This document shows positions 18,565-27,211 of a DNA stretch of 64,000 nt, piece after piece (the first letter of the stretch is position 1; every line of letters starts with the position of its first letter). The position numbers and the translations under genes were made by a program. The stretch is from JBAZOO01 sp041648735 (lineage in GTDB: Bacteria > Verrucomicrobiota > Lentisphaeria > Oligosphaerales > CAITYL01). Where the stretch lies: assembly GCA_041648735.1 (NCBI GenBank), contig JBAZOO010000009.1, positions 1 through 64,000 of the forward strand, written 5' to 3'. The notes beneath the pieces are model-generated. The model was not told the DNA's origin. It ran no database searches and worked only from the letters and a program-made list of their open reading frames with translations.

Positions 18565-19009
18565 TTCATCCCGGCCCGGGCGGCGTGCGCCGGGCGGCGG
18601 CGCCACCCGCGCCCTTTCCGGGCGCAAGCGTGGATTGCTTTCCCAAAAACCACGGGTGCCCGCGCCCGTGGCTGCCAACCCTGGCCGCGTCGCGGCCCAA
18701 GCCGTGGTGGCTGCCGACGAGGGGTGGAGGCGCCGCCACCACCAGAAATGTCATGCCCCCGCCAGTGGCATTGGCTTGACAGTTCACCCCGGCGTGATGT
18801 AACGCCTGAAACTTATTCTGCGACGGCCGGGCGGACGCCCTCGATCCCTTCGATTGTTTCGCGTTGACCCCAAGCTCTGGCATTACAACCAATAGGGGGA
18901 AGGCGGCTCCGCTGACCTCTCCGCCTCGGTCACTCCCCCGTGCCGGAATCCCCGCCAGGACAATGGACCGCCGGCGTTCATTCACGGCAAGAGGCGCTGC
19001 ACCCTGGCG
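18565..19009. other. Gene-free stretch after ribE
   Basis: About 445 bp without a convincing coding region. It contains a short perfect hairpin (CCACGGG/CCCGTGG, 18650-18671) without a T-run, so it is not a clear terminator. Some phrases are lower in GC than surrounding genes. Nothing else is recognised. Confidence 0.5.
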
Positions 19010-20451
19010 TCAGCGCCGGGGGTCGCCAGGCGGCAACGGCGAGTCGGGAGGATTGGCCAGCCGCGACAACCCCTGGCCGCAGAGCGGCTGGATCGGCGCA
19101 GCATTGCCTGCATTGGCGATGGCCGTGAGATAAATTGTGCCAGGCGGTTCGGTGGTGAGCGACGGAGTGTCGACCAGGCAGGTCACCACCGGCGACGGCA
19201 ACGGCGTAGAAGGCCAGGGCCGGCCAACTTGGGCATCACGCCAGGCCGTGAAGAGATGCACCCGCAGGATGTGGATGCCGGCACGGGTCTCTTTGCGGTC
19301 CTTGGGCTCGAAACGAAGTGCCAGTTCCATGGGTTTGCCGGCCTGGGGGACGATGAATCCCCATAGTCGCTGCGCGCGGGCGCAGGGCTGGCGATCCCCC
19401 ACGGTCTTGAAGGCCGCCGCCACGGCAAAGCGGTTTTCGTCGCCGGCTTTCCAGACGACCAATTCATGGGCCGCGGGATAGGCGACGCGCAAGCTGCCAG
19501 CCGTTTCGTCCAGGAACTCCACCGCCACATCGCTGCGCGGCGGCAGCGGCCCGCCGAGTTCCCGCGGATCGATGGTCAAGGCCATAGAGCATTTGCCACA
19601 TCCAGGGATCGACGGATTCCTTGGGCGGCAGTGCCGCTGGGGCGAAGGTCTTGCCGCGCACCTGCGCGAAGATGCGGCAGTAGAGGTAGGGGTCGCCCTC
19701 ATACCCTTCGTACATCGGCCCCGGCTCGATCGCGCTGTTTTCCTGCCAGTCGTTCCACGAGCTGACCATCAGGAAATCGGGGGAATGGCCGACATAGCGC
19801 TCCAGGGTGCGAACCACCGACCGCCCCCGGTCGCGCGGCAGCCAGCGGATCGACTTGCGCCTATCATGCATGACCTTGGCCGACTCGTTGAAGCCGGGAT
19901 AGAGCCACAGCCTCAGCGCCCAATGCGGGAACTTCCGCTGGAACCCCTTGGCTTGGGCAACCTGCCCTTCAAGCATCTCCCAATCATCCCTGACCGGCCC
20001 GTAACCCGCCACGCGATGGAGCATGGCATTGGTGTTGGACATCGGGACCAGCGCGTCAATGGTGGGCACGGCGCAAATGTCGTCGGCCGGCGCCGCGGAT
20101 CGTTTGGAGCTGCCAGCGGATGATGCCTTGGTCTTCGGAGTTGTACAGCCCGGGCAGGGGATAGCCCACCGCCGCCTTGTCGCGCATCCAGTCCGGGCCG
20201 GCCGCCACTTCGGCCCTTTCGTTGGTGATGTCCCAGTGGACGAAGCCATCGTAGCCATCGGGGCCGAACGGCGACTTGAACCAGACGTGGTATTCCATCA
20301 GGTACATCGGCCGCCCAAATGCCGGCGGCTGGAGACCTGGCGGCGGGGCCGGGTCGGCGGCATGCAGGCAGGACGCCCCCACGCCGGCCAGCACCATCCC
20401 CAGCAAGCCGGCCATCCCCCAGCGGATCCATGGACATACACGCATCGCCAT
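19010..20451 (-). pseudogene. Secreted GH99/WbsX-like glycoside hydrolase, broken by two frameshifts
   Basis: Three consecutive frames together read as one exported protein. Frame one starts at ATG 20451 with a signal peptide (GLLGMVLAGVGASCLHAA) and MYLMEYHVWFKSPFG, then IIRWQLQTI, and leaves the frame near 20100. Frame two continues with ADDICAVPTIDALVP, LWLYPGFNESAKVM and the hallmark SSWNDWQENSAIEPG, ending near 19590. Frame three carries on with LTIDPRELGG and a beta-rich C-terminal region to 19010. Relatives act on mannose-type glycans or occur with surface glycan genes. Part of the barrel also seems missing at the first break. Sequencing error is the alternative. The neighbouring regulator is intact. 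Confidence 0.72.
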
Positions 20452-20467
20452 CTCCCAATTGCCAACC

Positions 20468-21565
20468 TCAAGCCGGAAGGATTGGCACCATTTCCGCCAG
20501 CCGCCGGGTGCTCTCCCGAATCACCAGGTACGGCTCGACCGTGACATGCCGCGGCGGCAACTCCGGCCGCTCGATGGCCTGTTCCAGGGAACCGATGATC
20601 GCCTGGCCGTACTGCTCCAGGTCGTATTCGACGCTGGTGGCCGGGGGATAGAGGTAGTCCGCCATTTTCCCCAGCCCGGAGGAGACGATCAGCGACATCT
20701 GCCGGGGAACCTCGATGCCCGCCTCCCGCAACGCCCGCAAGGCCCCCATGCCGGCATGGGTGGTCGCGGCATAGAGCCCCGTCGGCGGCCGGTTCGCCGC
20801 CAGCCATTGCCGGAGGGTTTGGTAGGCGCCATCCAGCGCCCTCTCAAACGGCTTGAGGCAACAATCAATGATGCCCAACCCGGAATCGGCGCACCCCTGC
20901 CGGGCCAGCGCCGCCCGCCAACCCGCCAGCGCTTGCCGCATCGGCCAACTCTCGCACGACGGCAGGAGAATCGCCAACTGGCGATGCCCCAGCGCCGCAA
21001 AATGCTCCACCGCCAGCGCCGCCATGCGGGCATCGTCCGGGCAGACACTGGGCAGCGTCAGCCGTTCGTCACGGGCCTGCACCAGCACCACCGGCTTCCG
21101 CGGCTTGCACAAAACCTCCCGCAGATGCTTGGGCAGCGGCTCGCCGGTCAGTTGCAGAATGGCCGCGTCGTTCTCCCCCATCGCCCGCTCCAGATCCAGC
21201 CGTTCCAGGGAACGGTAATAGGTGTAATCGAACGCCCAGTCCTTGGCCCGGCCGGCCTCGACGGCAATGCGCGTCACCGTCTCAAACAGCTCGGATGGAT
21301 AGTCGGGGCGGACGATCACCACCCGCCGCAAGGCCGGATCACAGAACTCCGCCACTACCAACCGCTGCTTGCCGGCTGGCCGGCAAACCAGTCCCTCCCG
21401 CCGCAGCCGCGCAATTGCCCGGTCCACCGTTGCCTGTGACGCGCCAAACTCCGCGATCAGGTCACTGACCCGCGGCAGCACCTCCCCCGGCTGCATCCCC
21501 CGGATCTGTTCCCGCAGCCGGGATGCCATCTGGAAGTGTTTGGTGTTCACGAGCTTGGTTGGCAT
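20468..21565 (-). CDS. GntR-type regulator with periplasmic-binding-protein-like sensor domain
   Basis: The 365-aa regulator has a GntR winged helix at about 10-75 (FQMASRLREQIRGMQPGEVLPRVSDLIAEF then ATVDRAIARLRREGLV). A LacI/GalR-like sugar-binding domain runs from about 85 onward, with HFAALGHRQLAIL near 195 and TGLYAATTHAGMGALRALREAGI near 265. The start ATG at 21565 is chosen because MPTKLVN lies just ahead of the DNA-binding domain. It stands 17 bp upstream of the broken GH99-like gene and would be co-transcribed with it. In related bacteria such pairs usually control carbohydrate use; the ligand is unknown. Confidence 0.9.
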   Translation of the reverse strand: MPTKLVNTKHFQMASRLREQIRGMQPGEVLPRVSDLIAEFGASQATVDRAIARLRREGLVCRPAGKQRLVVAEFCDPALRRVVIVRPDYPSELFETVTRIAVEAGRAKDWAFDYTYYRSLERLDLERAMGENDAAILQLTGEPLPKHLREVLCKPRKPVVLVQARDERLTLPSVCPDDARMAALAVEHFAALGHRQLAILLPSCESWPMRQALAGWRAALARQGCADSGLGIIDCCLKPFERALDGAYQTLRQWLAANRPPTGLYAATTHAGMGALRALREAGIEVPRQMSLIVSSGLGKMADYLYPPATSVEYDLEQYGQAIIGSLEQAIERPELPPRHVTVEPYLVIRESTRRLAEMVPILPA

Positions 21566-21754
21566 GGCGGCCCCGACATAATATCCATATAAGAGCAGAC
21601 GGCAAACTTTACCACGCCGGGGCGCGCCGTCAAGCCCAGAGGGACGACACCGATGACAACGATGGCGGATTCCCCTTCCCACGGCCCGGCCGTGGCGGTG
21701 GCAACGTCTTTCTTTACCCCTGCCGCCACACTACGCGGACGCCGGAGGGGGAAG

Positions 21755-21988
21755 AACCCCGCCCCCGGGTGGTATGCTACGCGGCACACCCCGGGAGGCC
21801 GCCATGGCTGAGAGCAATTCCGATCTCGTCCTCTTCTTCGAGCCGGTCCGCGTCTATCTGGAGGACGACGACGTCTCGGAAATCCCGATCACCGGCTCCG
21901 AGCGCATCTACTTCGAGCGCAAGGGGAAGCTGGAGCTGACCCCGGCCAAATTCGTCAGCGAGCCGGCGCTCAAGGCCGCCGCCACCAA
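21755..21988 (+). repeat. 234-bp direct repeat, copy A (partial TadA-like gene)
   Basis: Matches 24954-25187 over the same length with only scattered differences. It covers about 50 bp of upstream sequence including GTGGTATGCTAC and the first 61-62 codons of the TadA/CpaF-like gene. Similarity stops abruptly after GCCGCCACCAA. Confidence 0.92.
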
Positions 21989-22142
21989 GAAAGTCGGCCC
22001 CACCGTCCCCGGTGCCACACCAGAAAAGCCAATCTCCCGCCCCGCGAGTTTTTTGGCTGGACGGCAGGTCCCCGCGGGCGAGTGTGGGTGCGGCATGCCC
22101 CCCAACTCACTGAGCGGTTACCCCGCGCCAGCCCAGAGAAAC

Positions 22143-22171
22143 TGGCATTTCCCCGCCATGACGGCTATAAT
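22143..22171 (+). promoter_or_regulatory. Possible sigma-70-type promoter before the flavodiiron operon
   Basis: TGGCAT at 22143-22148 and a consensus TATAAT at 22166-22171 are separated by 17 bp. They lie upstream of a strong AAGGAGG ribosome site at 22223. A consensus -10 box is rare in such GC-rich DNA. No repressor site is apparent. Confidence 0.4.
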
Positions 22172-22238
22172 CCTTCTATCCCCCGCCACCGTTGGCGCCG
22201 GGAATGCCAGAAAACACGGGACGAAGGAGGATCTAGCC

Positions 22239-22292
22239 ATGGCCAAGAGAATCGAAGCCGAAACCGCGGAGGCCTTCGGCAGGATCTCGTGA
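22239..22292 (+). CDS. Possible 17-residue leader peptide
   Basis: ATG at 22239 has a near-perfect AAGGAGG ribosome site nine bases upstream and encodes MAKRIEAETAEAFGRIS. Its stop overlaps a GTG that begins the small Cys-rich frame. Either this is a short leader translationally coupled to the next frame, or the two are one small gene split by a frameshift near 22280. Confidence 0.35.
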   Translation: MAKRIEAETAEAFGRIS

Positions 22293-22414
22293 AGGGGAAC
22301 ATCCCCGAAATCCACCCCGTCCGCTGCCTGGGGTGCCGCCACTGCGTCAACCTCTGCAAGGCGCGCCACCCCCCGCCACCCCTCACCCAAAAAGCCGGAG
22401 TTGCCGCGCCATGA
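22289..22414 (+). CDS. Possible small ferredoxin-like peptide
   Basis: A 41-aa frame starting at GTG 22289 contains PVRCLGCRHCVNLCKARHP, a CxxCxxCxxxC cluster-binding pattern like half of a bacterial ferredoxin. Its stop overlaps the ATG of the flavodiiron gene (ATGA), which suggests it is translated. Too short for a normal ferredoxin, so it may be the end of a decayed iron-sulfur protein or a small redox partner. Confidence 0.35.
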   Translation: MKGNIPEIHPVRCLGCRHCVNLCKARHPPPPLTQKAGVAAP

Positions 22415-23625
22415 AGGCAAGACCAATCGCCGACTGCGTCCACTGGCTGGGCGCCGTGGACTGGAACCGCCGCCTCTTCGATGCCCTGATCCCCCTGCCC
22501 GACGGGACCAGCTACAACGCCTATCTCGTCCAGGGCTCCGAGAAGACCGCCCTCCTCGACACCGTTGACCCGACGATGGAGGCAACCCTGATGGCGCAAC
22601 TGGCGGCGGTGCCCGAGATCCATTTCGTCGTCTCCCACCATGCGGAGCAGGACCACTCGGGCGCCCTGCCCGCCGTCCTGCGCAAATACCCGGACGCGCA
22701 ACTGCTCTGCAGCCCCAAGGCTAAGCCGCTGCTCCTCGAGCACCTGCACCTGCCGGAGGAGCGGATCCGCACCGTCGCCGACGGCGAAACGCTCTCCCTG
22801 GGGGACAGGACCCTCCGCTTCCTCCACACCCCATGGGTGCATTGGCCGGAAACCATGATGACCTACCTGCCGGAGGCGAAAATCCTCTTCTCCTGCGACC
22901 TCTTCGGCTCCCACCTCGCCACGACGGAACTCTTCGCCGGCGGCGACCCTTTCGTCTGCGAGGCGGCCAAGCGCTACTACGCCGAGATCATGATGCCCTT
23001 CCGCGGCAAGGTCAAAGAACATCTGGCGAAGCTGCAAGGGCTCGACATCGCCTTCATCGCCCCCAGCCACGGCCCGGTCTACGACCGGCCGGAATGCATC
23101 CTGGCCGCCCACCAGGAGTGGGTGGCGGAGCGAGTCGCGAACCTCGTCGTGCTGCCCTACATCTCAATGCATGGCAGCACCGCCGCCATGGCCTGCCACC
23201 TGGTCGGCGCCCTGGCCGCACGGGGCGTCAAGGTCCAGCTCTTCGACCTTGCCGTCACCGACCTCGGCAAGCTGGCCATCGCCCTGGTGGACGCCGCCAC
23301 CATCGTCATCGGCACGCCGACGGTGCATGTCGGCCCCCATCCGGCGGTCGTTGCCGCGGCGCACCTCGCCAATGCCCTCCGCCCCAAGCTGCGCCACGCC
23401 GCGGTCATCGGCTCCTATGGCTGGGCCACCAAGGCCGGGGAACAGATTGCCGCCCTGACCCCCAACCTCAAGGCGGAATTCCTGGGCGCGGTCCTCTGCA
23501 AGGGCTGCCCGCGGCCGGAGGACTTCGCCGCCCTCGACGCCCTCGCCGACCAAATCCAGGCGAAACATACCGCGCTGGAAGCCGGTTCCGCCGGCGCTAC
23601 CGGCGCCGCGGCGAGGCGGCCATGA
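22411..23625 (+). CDS. Flavodiiron protein (FprA-type NO/O2 reductase)
   Basis: The 404-aa protein has a metallo-beta-lactamase-like domain with the diiron ligands HAEQDH at 77-82, a His in PWVHWPE near 147, an Asp in SCDLFGSH near 166 and a His in PSHGPVYD near 225. A flavodoxin domain (ISMHGSTAAMA near 253) occupies the rest and binds FMN. Such proteins reduce nitric oxide or oxygen to protect anaerobic metabolism. ATG at 22411 follows from the family start and overlaps the preceding frame. The stop overlaps the RIC gene (ATGA), so both are co-translated, a fitting partnership against nitrosative damage. Confidence 0.95.
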   Translation: MKARPIADCVHWLGAVDWNRRLFDALIPLPDGTSYNAYLVQGSEKTALLDTVDPTMEATLMAQLAAVPEIHFVVSHHAEQDHSGALPAVLRKYPDAQLLCSPKAKPLLLEHLHLPEERIRTVADGETLSLGDRTLRFLHTPWVHWPETMMTYLPEAKILFSCDLFGSHLATTELFAGGDPFVCEAAKRYYAEIMMPFRGKVKEHLAKLQGLDIAFIAPSHGPVYDRPECILAAHQEWVAERVANLVVLPYISMHGSTAAMACHLVGALAARGVKVQLFDLAVTDLGKLAIALVDAATIVIGTPTVHVGPHPAVVAAAHLANALRPKLRHAAVIGSYGWATKAGEQIAALTPNLKAEFLGAVLCKGCPRPEDFAALDALADQIQAKHTALEAGSAGATGAAARRP

Positions 23626-24398
23626 CCGAAGCAACGCCCACCAGACCGGCCACCGAGCCCGCGGCGCAAAGCGTCGGCGAGATCGTCGCCGCCGACTACC
23701 GGACAGCCGCCGTCTTCGAACGCCACGGCATTGACTTCTGCTGCGGCGGCACGGCGCCCCTCGCCGCCGCCTGCCGGGAAAAGGGGCTCGACCCGGCGGC
23801 AATCGCCGCCGAACTCGCCGCGGCCCGCCGCGGGCCGGCCGAACGCGGCCAGGACCATGCCGCCTGGGCGCCCCCCTTCCTCTGCGACTACATCGTCAAC
23901 GTCCACCACGCCTATCTCAAGGCAAACAGCGGCCAGATTGCCGTCCATGCCGACAAGACCGCGGCGGTCCACGGCGCCCGCCATCCAGAGCTGCCCCGGA
24001 TTGCCGCCAACTTCGCCCAAATCGCGGCAGCGCTCGCGGCGCATTTGCGGGAGGAGGAAGAGAGCTTCTTCCCCGCCGTCAAGCGGCTCCATGCGGCCCG
24101 GCAGGCCGCCACGCCGCCGGCGGCGGCCGACCGCGAGACGCTCCAAGCCGCGCTCCCCAAGCTGCGCCGGGAGCACGACGAAGTGGGGGAAGCCATCCAC
24201 ACGATCCGCCGCCTCGCCACGGACTATGCGCTCCCAGGCGACGCCTGCAACACCTTCAAGGTCACCTACGAGCTGCTCAAGGAGTTCGAGGCCGACCTCC
24301 ACAAGCACGTCCACCTGGAGAACAACATCCTCTTCCCCACGGTCGCACGCCTGCTGGAAGGTGACAGCGCCGCGCCCCCTGGGCACCTGCCGGAATGA
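23622..24398 (+). CDS. Iron-sulfur cluster repair di-iron protein (RIC/YtfE/ScdA family)
   Basis: The 258-aa protein begins with a ScdA-type N-terminal domain carrying the signature HGIDFCCGG at about 35-43. A hemerythrin-like four-helix bundle follows, with His/Glu ligands in VNVHHAYLK near 90, EEEESFFPAVK near 143, RREHDEVGEAI near 185 and HKHVHLENNILFP near 225. It repairs iron-sulfur clusters damaged by nitric oxide or oxidants. It overlaps the flavodiiron gene by four bases. Both probably share one promoter upstream. Confidence 0.95.
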   Translation: MTEATPTRPATEPAAQSVGEIVAADYRTAAVFERHGIDFCCGGTAPLAAACREKGLDPAAIAAELAAARRGPAERGQDHAAWAPPFLCDYIVNVHHAYLKANSGQIAVHADKTAAVHGARHPELPRIAANFAQIAAALAAHLREEEESFFPAVKRLHAARQAATPPAAADRETLQAALPKLRREHDEVGEAIHTIRRLATDYALPGDACNTFKVTYELLKEFEADLHKHVHLENNILFPTVARLLEGDSAAPPGHLPE

Positions 24399-24538
24399 CC
24401 CGCCGCCGCGCCAGGGCGTTCCTGGGCAAAACCGGTTCGGAGCCTTTGAGTTGTGGGGATTTGTGGGGAAAACAGCCGCGTCCTTCGCGGAAGGATTGCC
24501 GTGCTTTTTGGAGCCAGGCCATTGACTGGAGCGGGAAG

Positions 24539-24910
24539 ATGGCATTGGATGTCCGGACAAAACGGGTCTACGCGCCGGCGCAGCCGGACGATGGCTGCCG
24601 GGTGCTCTGCGACCGACTCTGGCCACGGGGGATGACCAAGGCCCGGGCCAAGGCCGACCTCTGGCAGAAGGAGGTGGCCCCCACTTCCGCCCTCCGCGCC
24701 TGGTTCGGCCACGACCGGGCGAAATGGGCGGAGTTCAAGGCCCGCTATTTCGCGGAGCTGGACGCAAACCCGGAAGCCGTGGCGCGCCTGCTGGCGGTGG
24801 CGGCGAAGGGGCGCATGACCCTCCTCTTTGCCGCCCAGGACACCGAGTGCAACCAGGCCGTGGCGCTCCGGGAATACCTGGTGGCGCGGGCCAGCAAAAA
24901 CGGCGGCTAG
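24539..24910 (+). CDS. DUF488 (YeaO-like) protein
   Basis: A 123-aa protein with the DUF488 hallmarks VLCDRLWPRGMTKA near 25, WFGHDRAKWAEFKARYFAEL near 55 and a C-terminal LLFAAQDTECNQAVALREYL. Biochemical role is not established; relatives often sit near stress or redox genes. ATG at 24539 is chosen over an open frame further upstream because MALDVRTKRVYAP matches the family start. Separated from the RIC gene by 140 bp. Confidence 0.9.
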   Translation: MALDVRTKRVYAPAQPDDGCRVLCDRLWPRGMTKARAKADLWQKEVAPTSALRAWFGHDRAKWAEFKARYFAELDANPEAVARLLAVAAKGRMTLLFAAQDTECNQAVALREYLVARASKNGG

Positions 24911-24953
24911 CCCCGGCGCACCCCCGGCAGCGCCGCCGCCGCCAGCAATGGCA

Positions 24954-25187
24954 AACCCCGCCCCCGGGTGGTATGCTACGCCGCACACCCCGGGAGGCCA
25001 CCATGGCTGAGAGCAATTCCTATCTCGTCCTCTTCTTCGAGCCGGTCCGCGTCTATCTGGAGGACGACGACGTCTCGGAAATCCTGATCAACGGCCCCGA
25101 ACGCATCTACATCGAGCGCAAGGGGAAGCTGGAGCTGACCCCGGCCAAATTCGTCAGCGAGCCGGCGCTCAAGGCCGCCGCCACCAA
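24954..25187 (+). repeat. 234-bp direct repeat, copy B (5' part of the intact TadA-like gene)
   Basis: Second copy of the repeat at 21755-21988. Here it continues into a complete ATPase gene, so this is the ancestral context. The two copies are in direct orientation and enclose about 3 kb with the flavodiiron, RIC and DUF488 genes. Confidence 0.92.
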
Positions 25188-26091
25188 CGTCGCCAAGTCC
25201 GTCGGCCGCCTGCTGAACGACGAGAACCCGCGGCTCGACGCCCGCCTGCCCGACGGCAGCCGCGTCCACGCCGTCATCCCCCCCCTCGCCCGCTGCGGCA
25301 CGGTCATCGCCATCCGCAAGTTCAAGAAGGAGAAGCTCACCATTGCCAAGCTCCTCGACTTCGGCAGCCTCTCCCCCGCCGGCGCCCAGCTCCTCGACAC
25401 GATCGTCAAGATCCACAAGAACATCATGGTCTCCGGCGCCACCTCCTCGGGCAAGACCTCAGTGCTCAACGTCCTGAGCTGCTTCATCCAGGAACAGGAG
25501 CGCATCCTCGTCCTCGAGGACGCCAGCGAACTCCAGCTCATGCAGCCGCACGCCGTCTATTTCGAGACCCGCAAGCCGGACAAGAACGGCCAGGGCGAAG
25601 TCACCATCCGCGACCTGCTCAACTCCTCCCTCCGCCTCCGCCCCGACCGGCTGGTGATCGGCGAAATCCGCGGCGGCGAGGCGCTCGACCTGCTCCAGGC
25701 GCTCAACACCGGCCACGCCGGCAGCATGTCCACCATCCACGCCAACTCCCCGATCGACTGCCTCTTCCGCATCGAAACCTGCGCCCTGCTCAGCGGCATC
25801 GACATCCCCCTCGCCGCCCTCCGCGCCCAGGTCGCCTCCGCCATCGCCGTCGTCGTCCACACCGCCCGCCTGCCCGACGGCACCCGCAAGGTCACCCACA
25901 TCTCCGAAGTCCTCGGACTGAAGGACGGCAACTACCAGCTCCGCGACCTCCACCTCTTCAAGGTCGAAGGGCACGAGGCCGACGGCCGGATCCGCGGCCG
26001 CTTCGCCGGCACCGGCGCCAAACCCTCCTTCCTCGCCGAGGCCGCAACCCTCGGCCATCCCCTCGCCGAGGCCATGTTCGCCGCCGACTGA
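25003..26091 (+). CDS. TadA/CpaF/VirB11-family secretion ATPase
   Basis: The 362-aa protein has a CpaF-type N-terminal domain (EILINGPERIYIERKGKLE, 26-44). The Walker A motif is GATSSGKTS at 145-153, followed by an Asp box (ILVLEDASELQL near 170), Walker B-like LRLRPDRLVIGEIRGGEA near 210 and a His box (HAGSMSTIHANSP near 236). These hexameric ATPases power tight-adherence or type IV secretion. No other tad or secretion gene is next to it, so it is an orphan here. ATG at 25003 sits in the duplicated segment; a -10-like TATGCT lies upstream. Confidence 0.92.
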   Translation: MAESNSYLVLFFEPVRVYLEDDDVSEILINGPERIYIERKGKLELTPAKFVSEPALKAAATNVAKSVGRLLNDENPRLDARLPDGSRVHAVIPPLARCGTVIAIRKFKKEKLTIAKLLDFGSLSPAGAQLLDTIVKIHKNIMVSGATSSGKTSVLNVLSCFIQEQERILVLEDASELQLMQPHAVYFETRKPDKNGQGEVTIRDLLNSSLRLRPDRLVIGEIRGGEALDLLQALNTGHAGSMSTIHANSPIDCLFRIETCALLSGIDIPLAALRAQVASAIAVVVHTARLPDGTRKVTHISEVLGLKDGNYQLRDLHLFKVEGHEADGRIRGRFAGTGAKPSFLAEAATLGHPLAEAMFAAD

Positions 26092-26124
26092 CACCCCGCC
26101 CCATCACCACCCAAAAAACACTCC

Positions 26125-27192
26125 ATGCCCGCCCCCAACCTCGCCGAAGCACTCCAGGACGTCAGCGAACGCCTCGACCGCCTCCTGGCCACCGCCACCC
26201 TCCCCACCACCGTCCGCCCCGCCGCCCTCGCCGAGGCCGTCCTCGCCTATCCCCGCCGCGGCGGCAAGCGGCTGCGCCCAGCCCTCCTCCTCTGGAGCTG
26301 CGGCGCCGTCGGCGGCGACCCGGAACCGGCCTGGCCCGCCGCCCTCGCCGTGGAACTCTACCACAACTGGACCCTCGTCCACGACGACATCATTGATGGC
26401 GACGAGACCCGGCGCGGCCGCCCCGCCTGCCACGTCCTCCTCCGCGCCGCCTGCCCCCGACCAGCCGAAGCCGCCAAGTTCGGCGCCGACCTGGCCATCC
26501 TCGCCGGCGACATCCAGCACGGCTGGGCCGCCGCCAGCCTCGCCGCCGGCCACCGCCACGGCGTCCGCGCCGAAGTCGTCCTCGCCCTCCTGGAACGGCT
26601 CCATGGCTGGCTCACTCCCGCCCTGATCAGCGGCGAAGCGCTGGACGTGGAGTTCGCCTGCCGCCCCCCCGGCGCCGTCCCCGCCGCCGCCCTGGAGGAG
26701 ATGATGGCCGGCAAGACCGGCGCCCTCCTCCAATTCTGCGCCGAAGCGGGGGCGATGATCGGCCTCGACGAGACCGACCCGGCCCACCCGCTGGCCGCCG
26801 GCCTCGGCCGCTTCGCCCGCCAGGGCGGCATCGCCTTCCAGCTCATTGACGACTGGCTCGGCCTCTTCGGCGATGAAGCCCGGCTCGGCAAGCCCGTCGG
26901 CGCCGACCTGCGCGAAGGCAAGCAGACCCTCCTCCTCGCCCTCGGCCTGGAACGGCTCCAGGGCCCAGATCGCGCCGAACTGCTGGCCATGGTTGGCCGC
27001 CCCGGCCTGCCGCCCGCCGCCGTCGAGCGCGCCCGCGCCCTCCTCCGCGGCTGCGGCGCCGAGGCCGAACTCCTCGCCCGCGCCCGCACCCTCGCCGCCC
27101 AGGCCGCCGCCGAACTCCAGCCCCTCGCCGCCACCCCCTATCGCGCCCTCCTCGCCGCCTGGCTCGACGCCCTCGTCCACCGCACCGCGTAA
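26125..27192 (+). CDS. Polyprenyl diphosphate synthase
   Basis: Condenses isopentenyl diphosphate with an allylic diphosphate. The first Asp-rich motif DDIID lies at 87-91, preceded by GGKRLRPALLLW at 46-57; the second is FQLIDDWLGLFGD near 240-252. Length 355 aa suits a medium- or long-chain synthase of the type feeding quinones or undecaprenyl lipids. Product length cannot be read. Starts 33 bp after the TadA-like gene and converges on the mnmA-sfsA gene with a 19-bp gap. Confidence 0.93.
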   Translation: MPAPNLAEALQDVSERLDRLLATATLPTTVRPAALAEAVLAYPRRGGKRLRPALLLWSCGAVGGDPEPAWPAALAVELYHNWTLVHDDIIDGDETRRGRPACHVLLRAACPRPAEAAKFGADLAILAGDIQHGWAAASLAAGHRHGVRAEVVLALLERLHGWLTPALISGEALDVEFACRPPGAVPAAALEEMMAGKTGALLQFCAEAGAMIGLDETDPAHPLAAGLGRFARQGGIAFQLIDDWLGLFGDEARLGKPVGADLREGKQTLLLALGLERLQGPDRAELLAMVGRPGLPPAAVERARALLRGCGAEAELLARARTLAAQAAAELQPLAATPYRALLAAWLDALVHRTA

Positions 27193-27211
27193 CCCCCCGC
27201 CACCACCACCG

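Larger units (their letters stand above)
21804..22292 (+). pseudogene. Truncated 5' copy of the TadA/CpaF-like ATPase gene
   Basis: Starts MAESNSDLVLFFEPVRV, nearly identical to the intact gene at 25003, and matches for about 61 codons. The frame then runs by chance through unrelated sequence to a stop at 22292. No ATP-binding region is present. Substitutions at otherwise conserved points (EIPITGSER instead of EILINGPER) show it is drifting. It marks the left edge of a segment carrying the flavodiiron and RIC genes. Confidence 0.85.

Noticed and set aside
18650..18671. Terminator after ribE
   Set aside because: A perfect short stem but no T-run on either strand.
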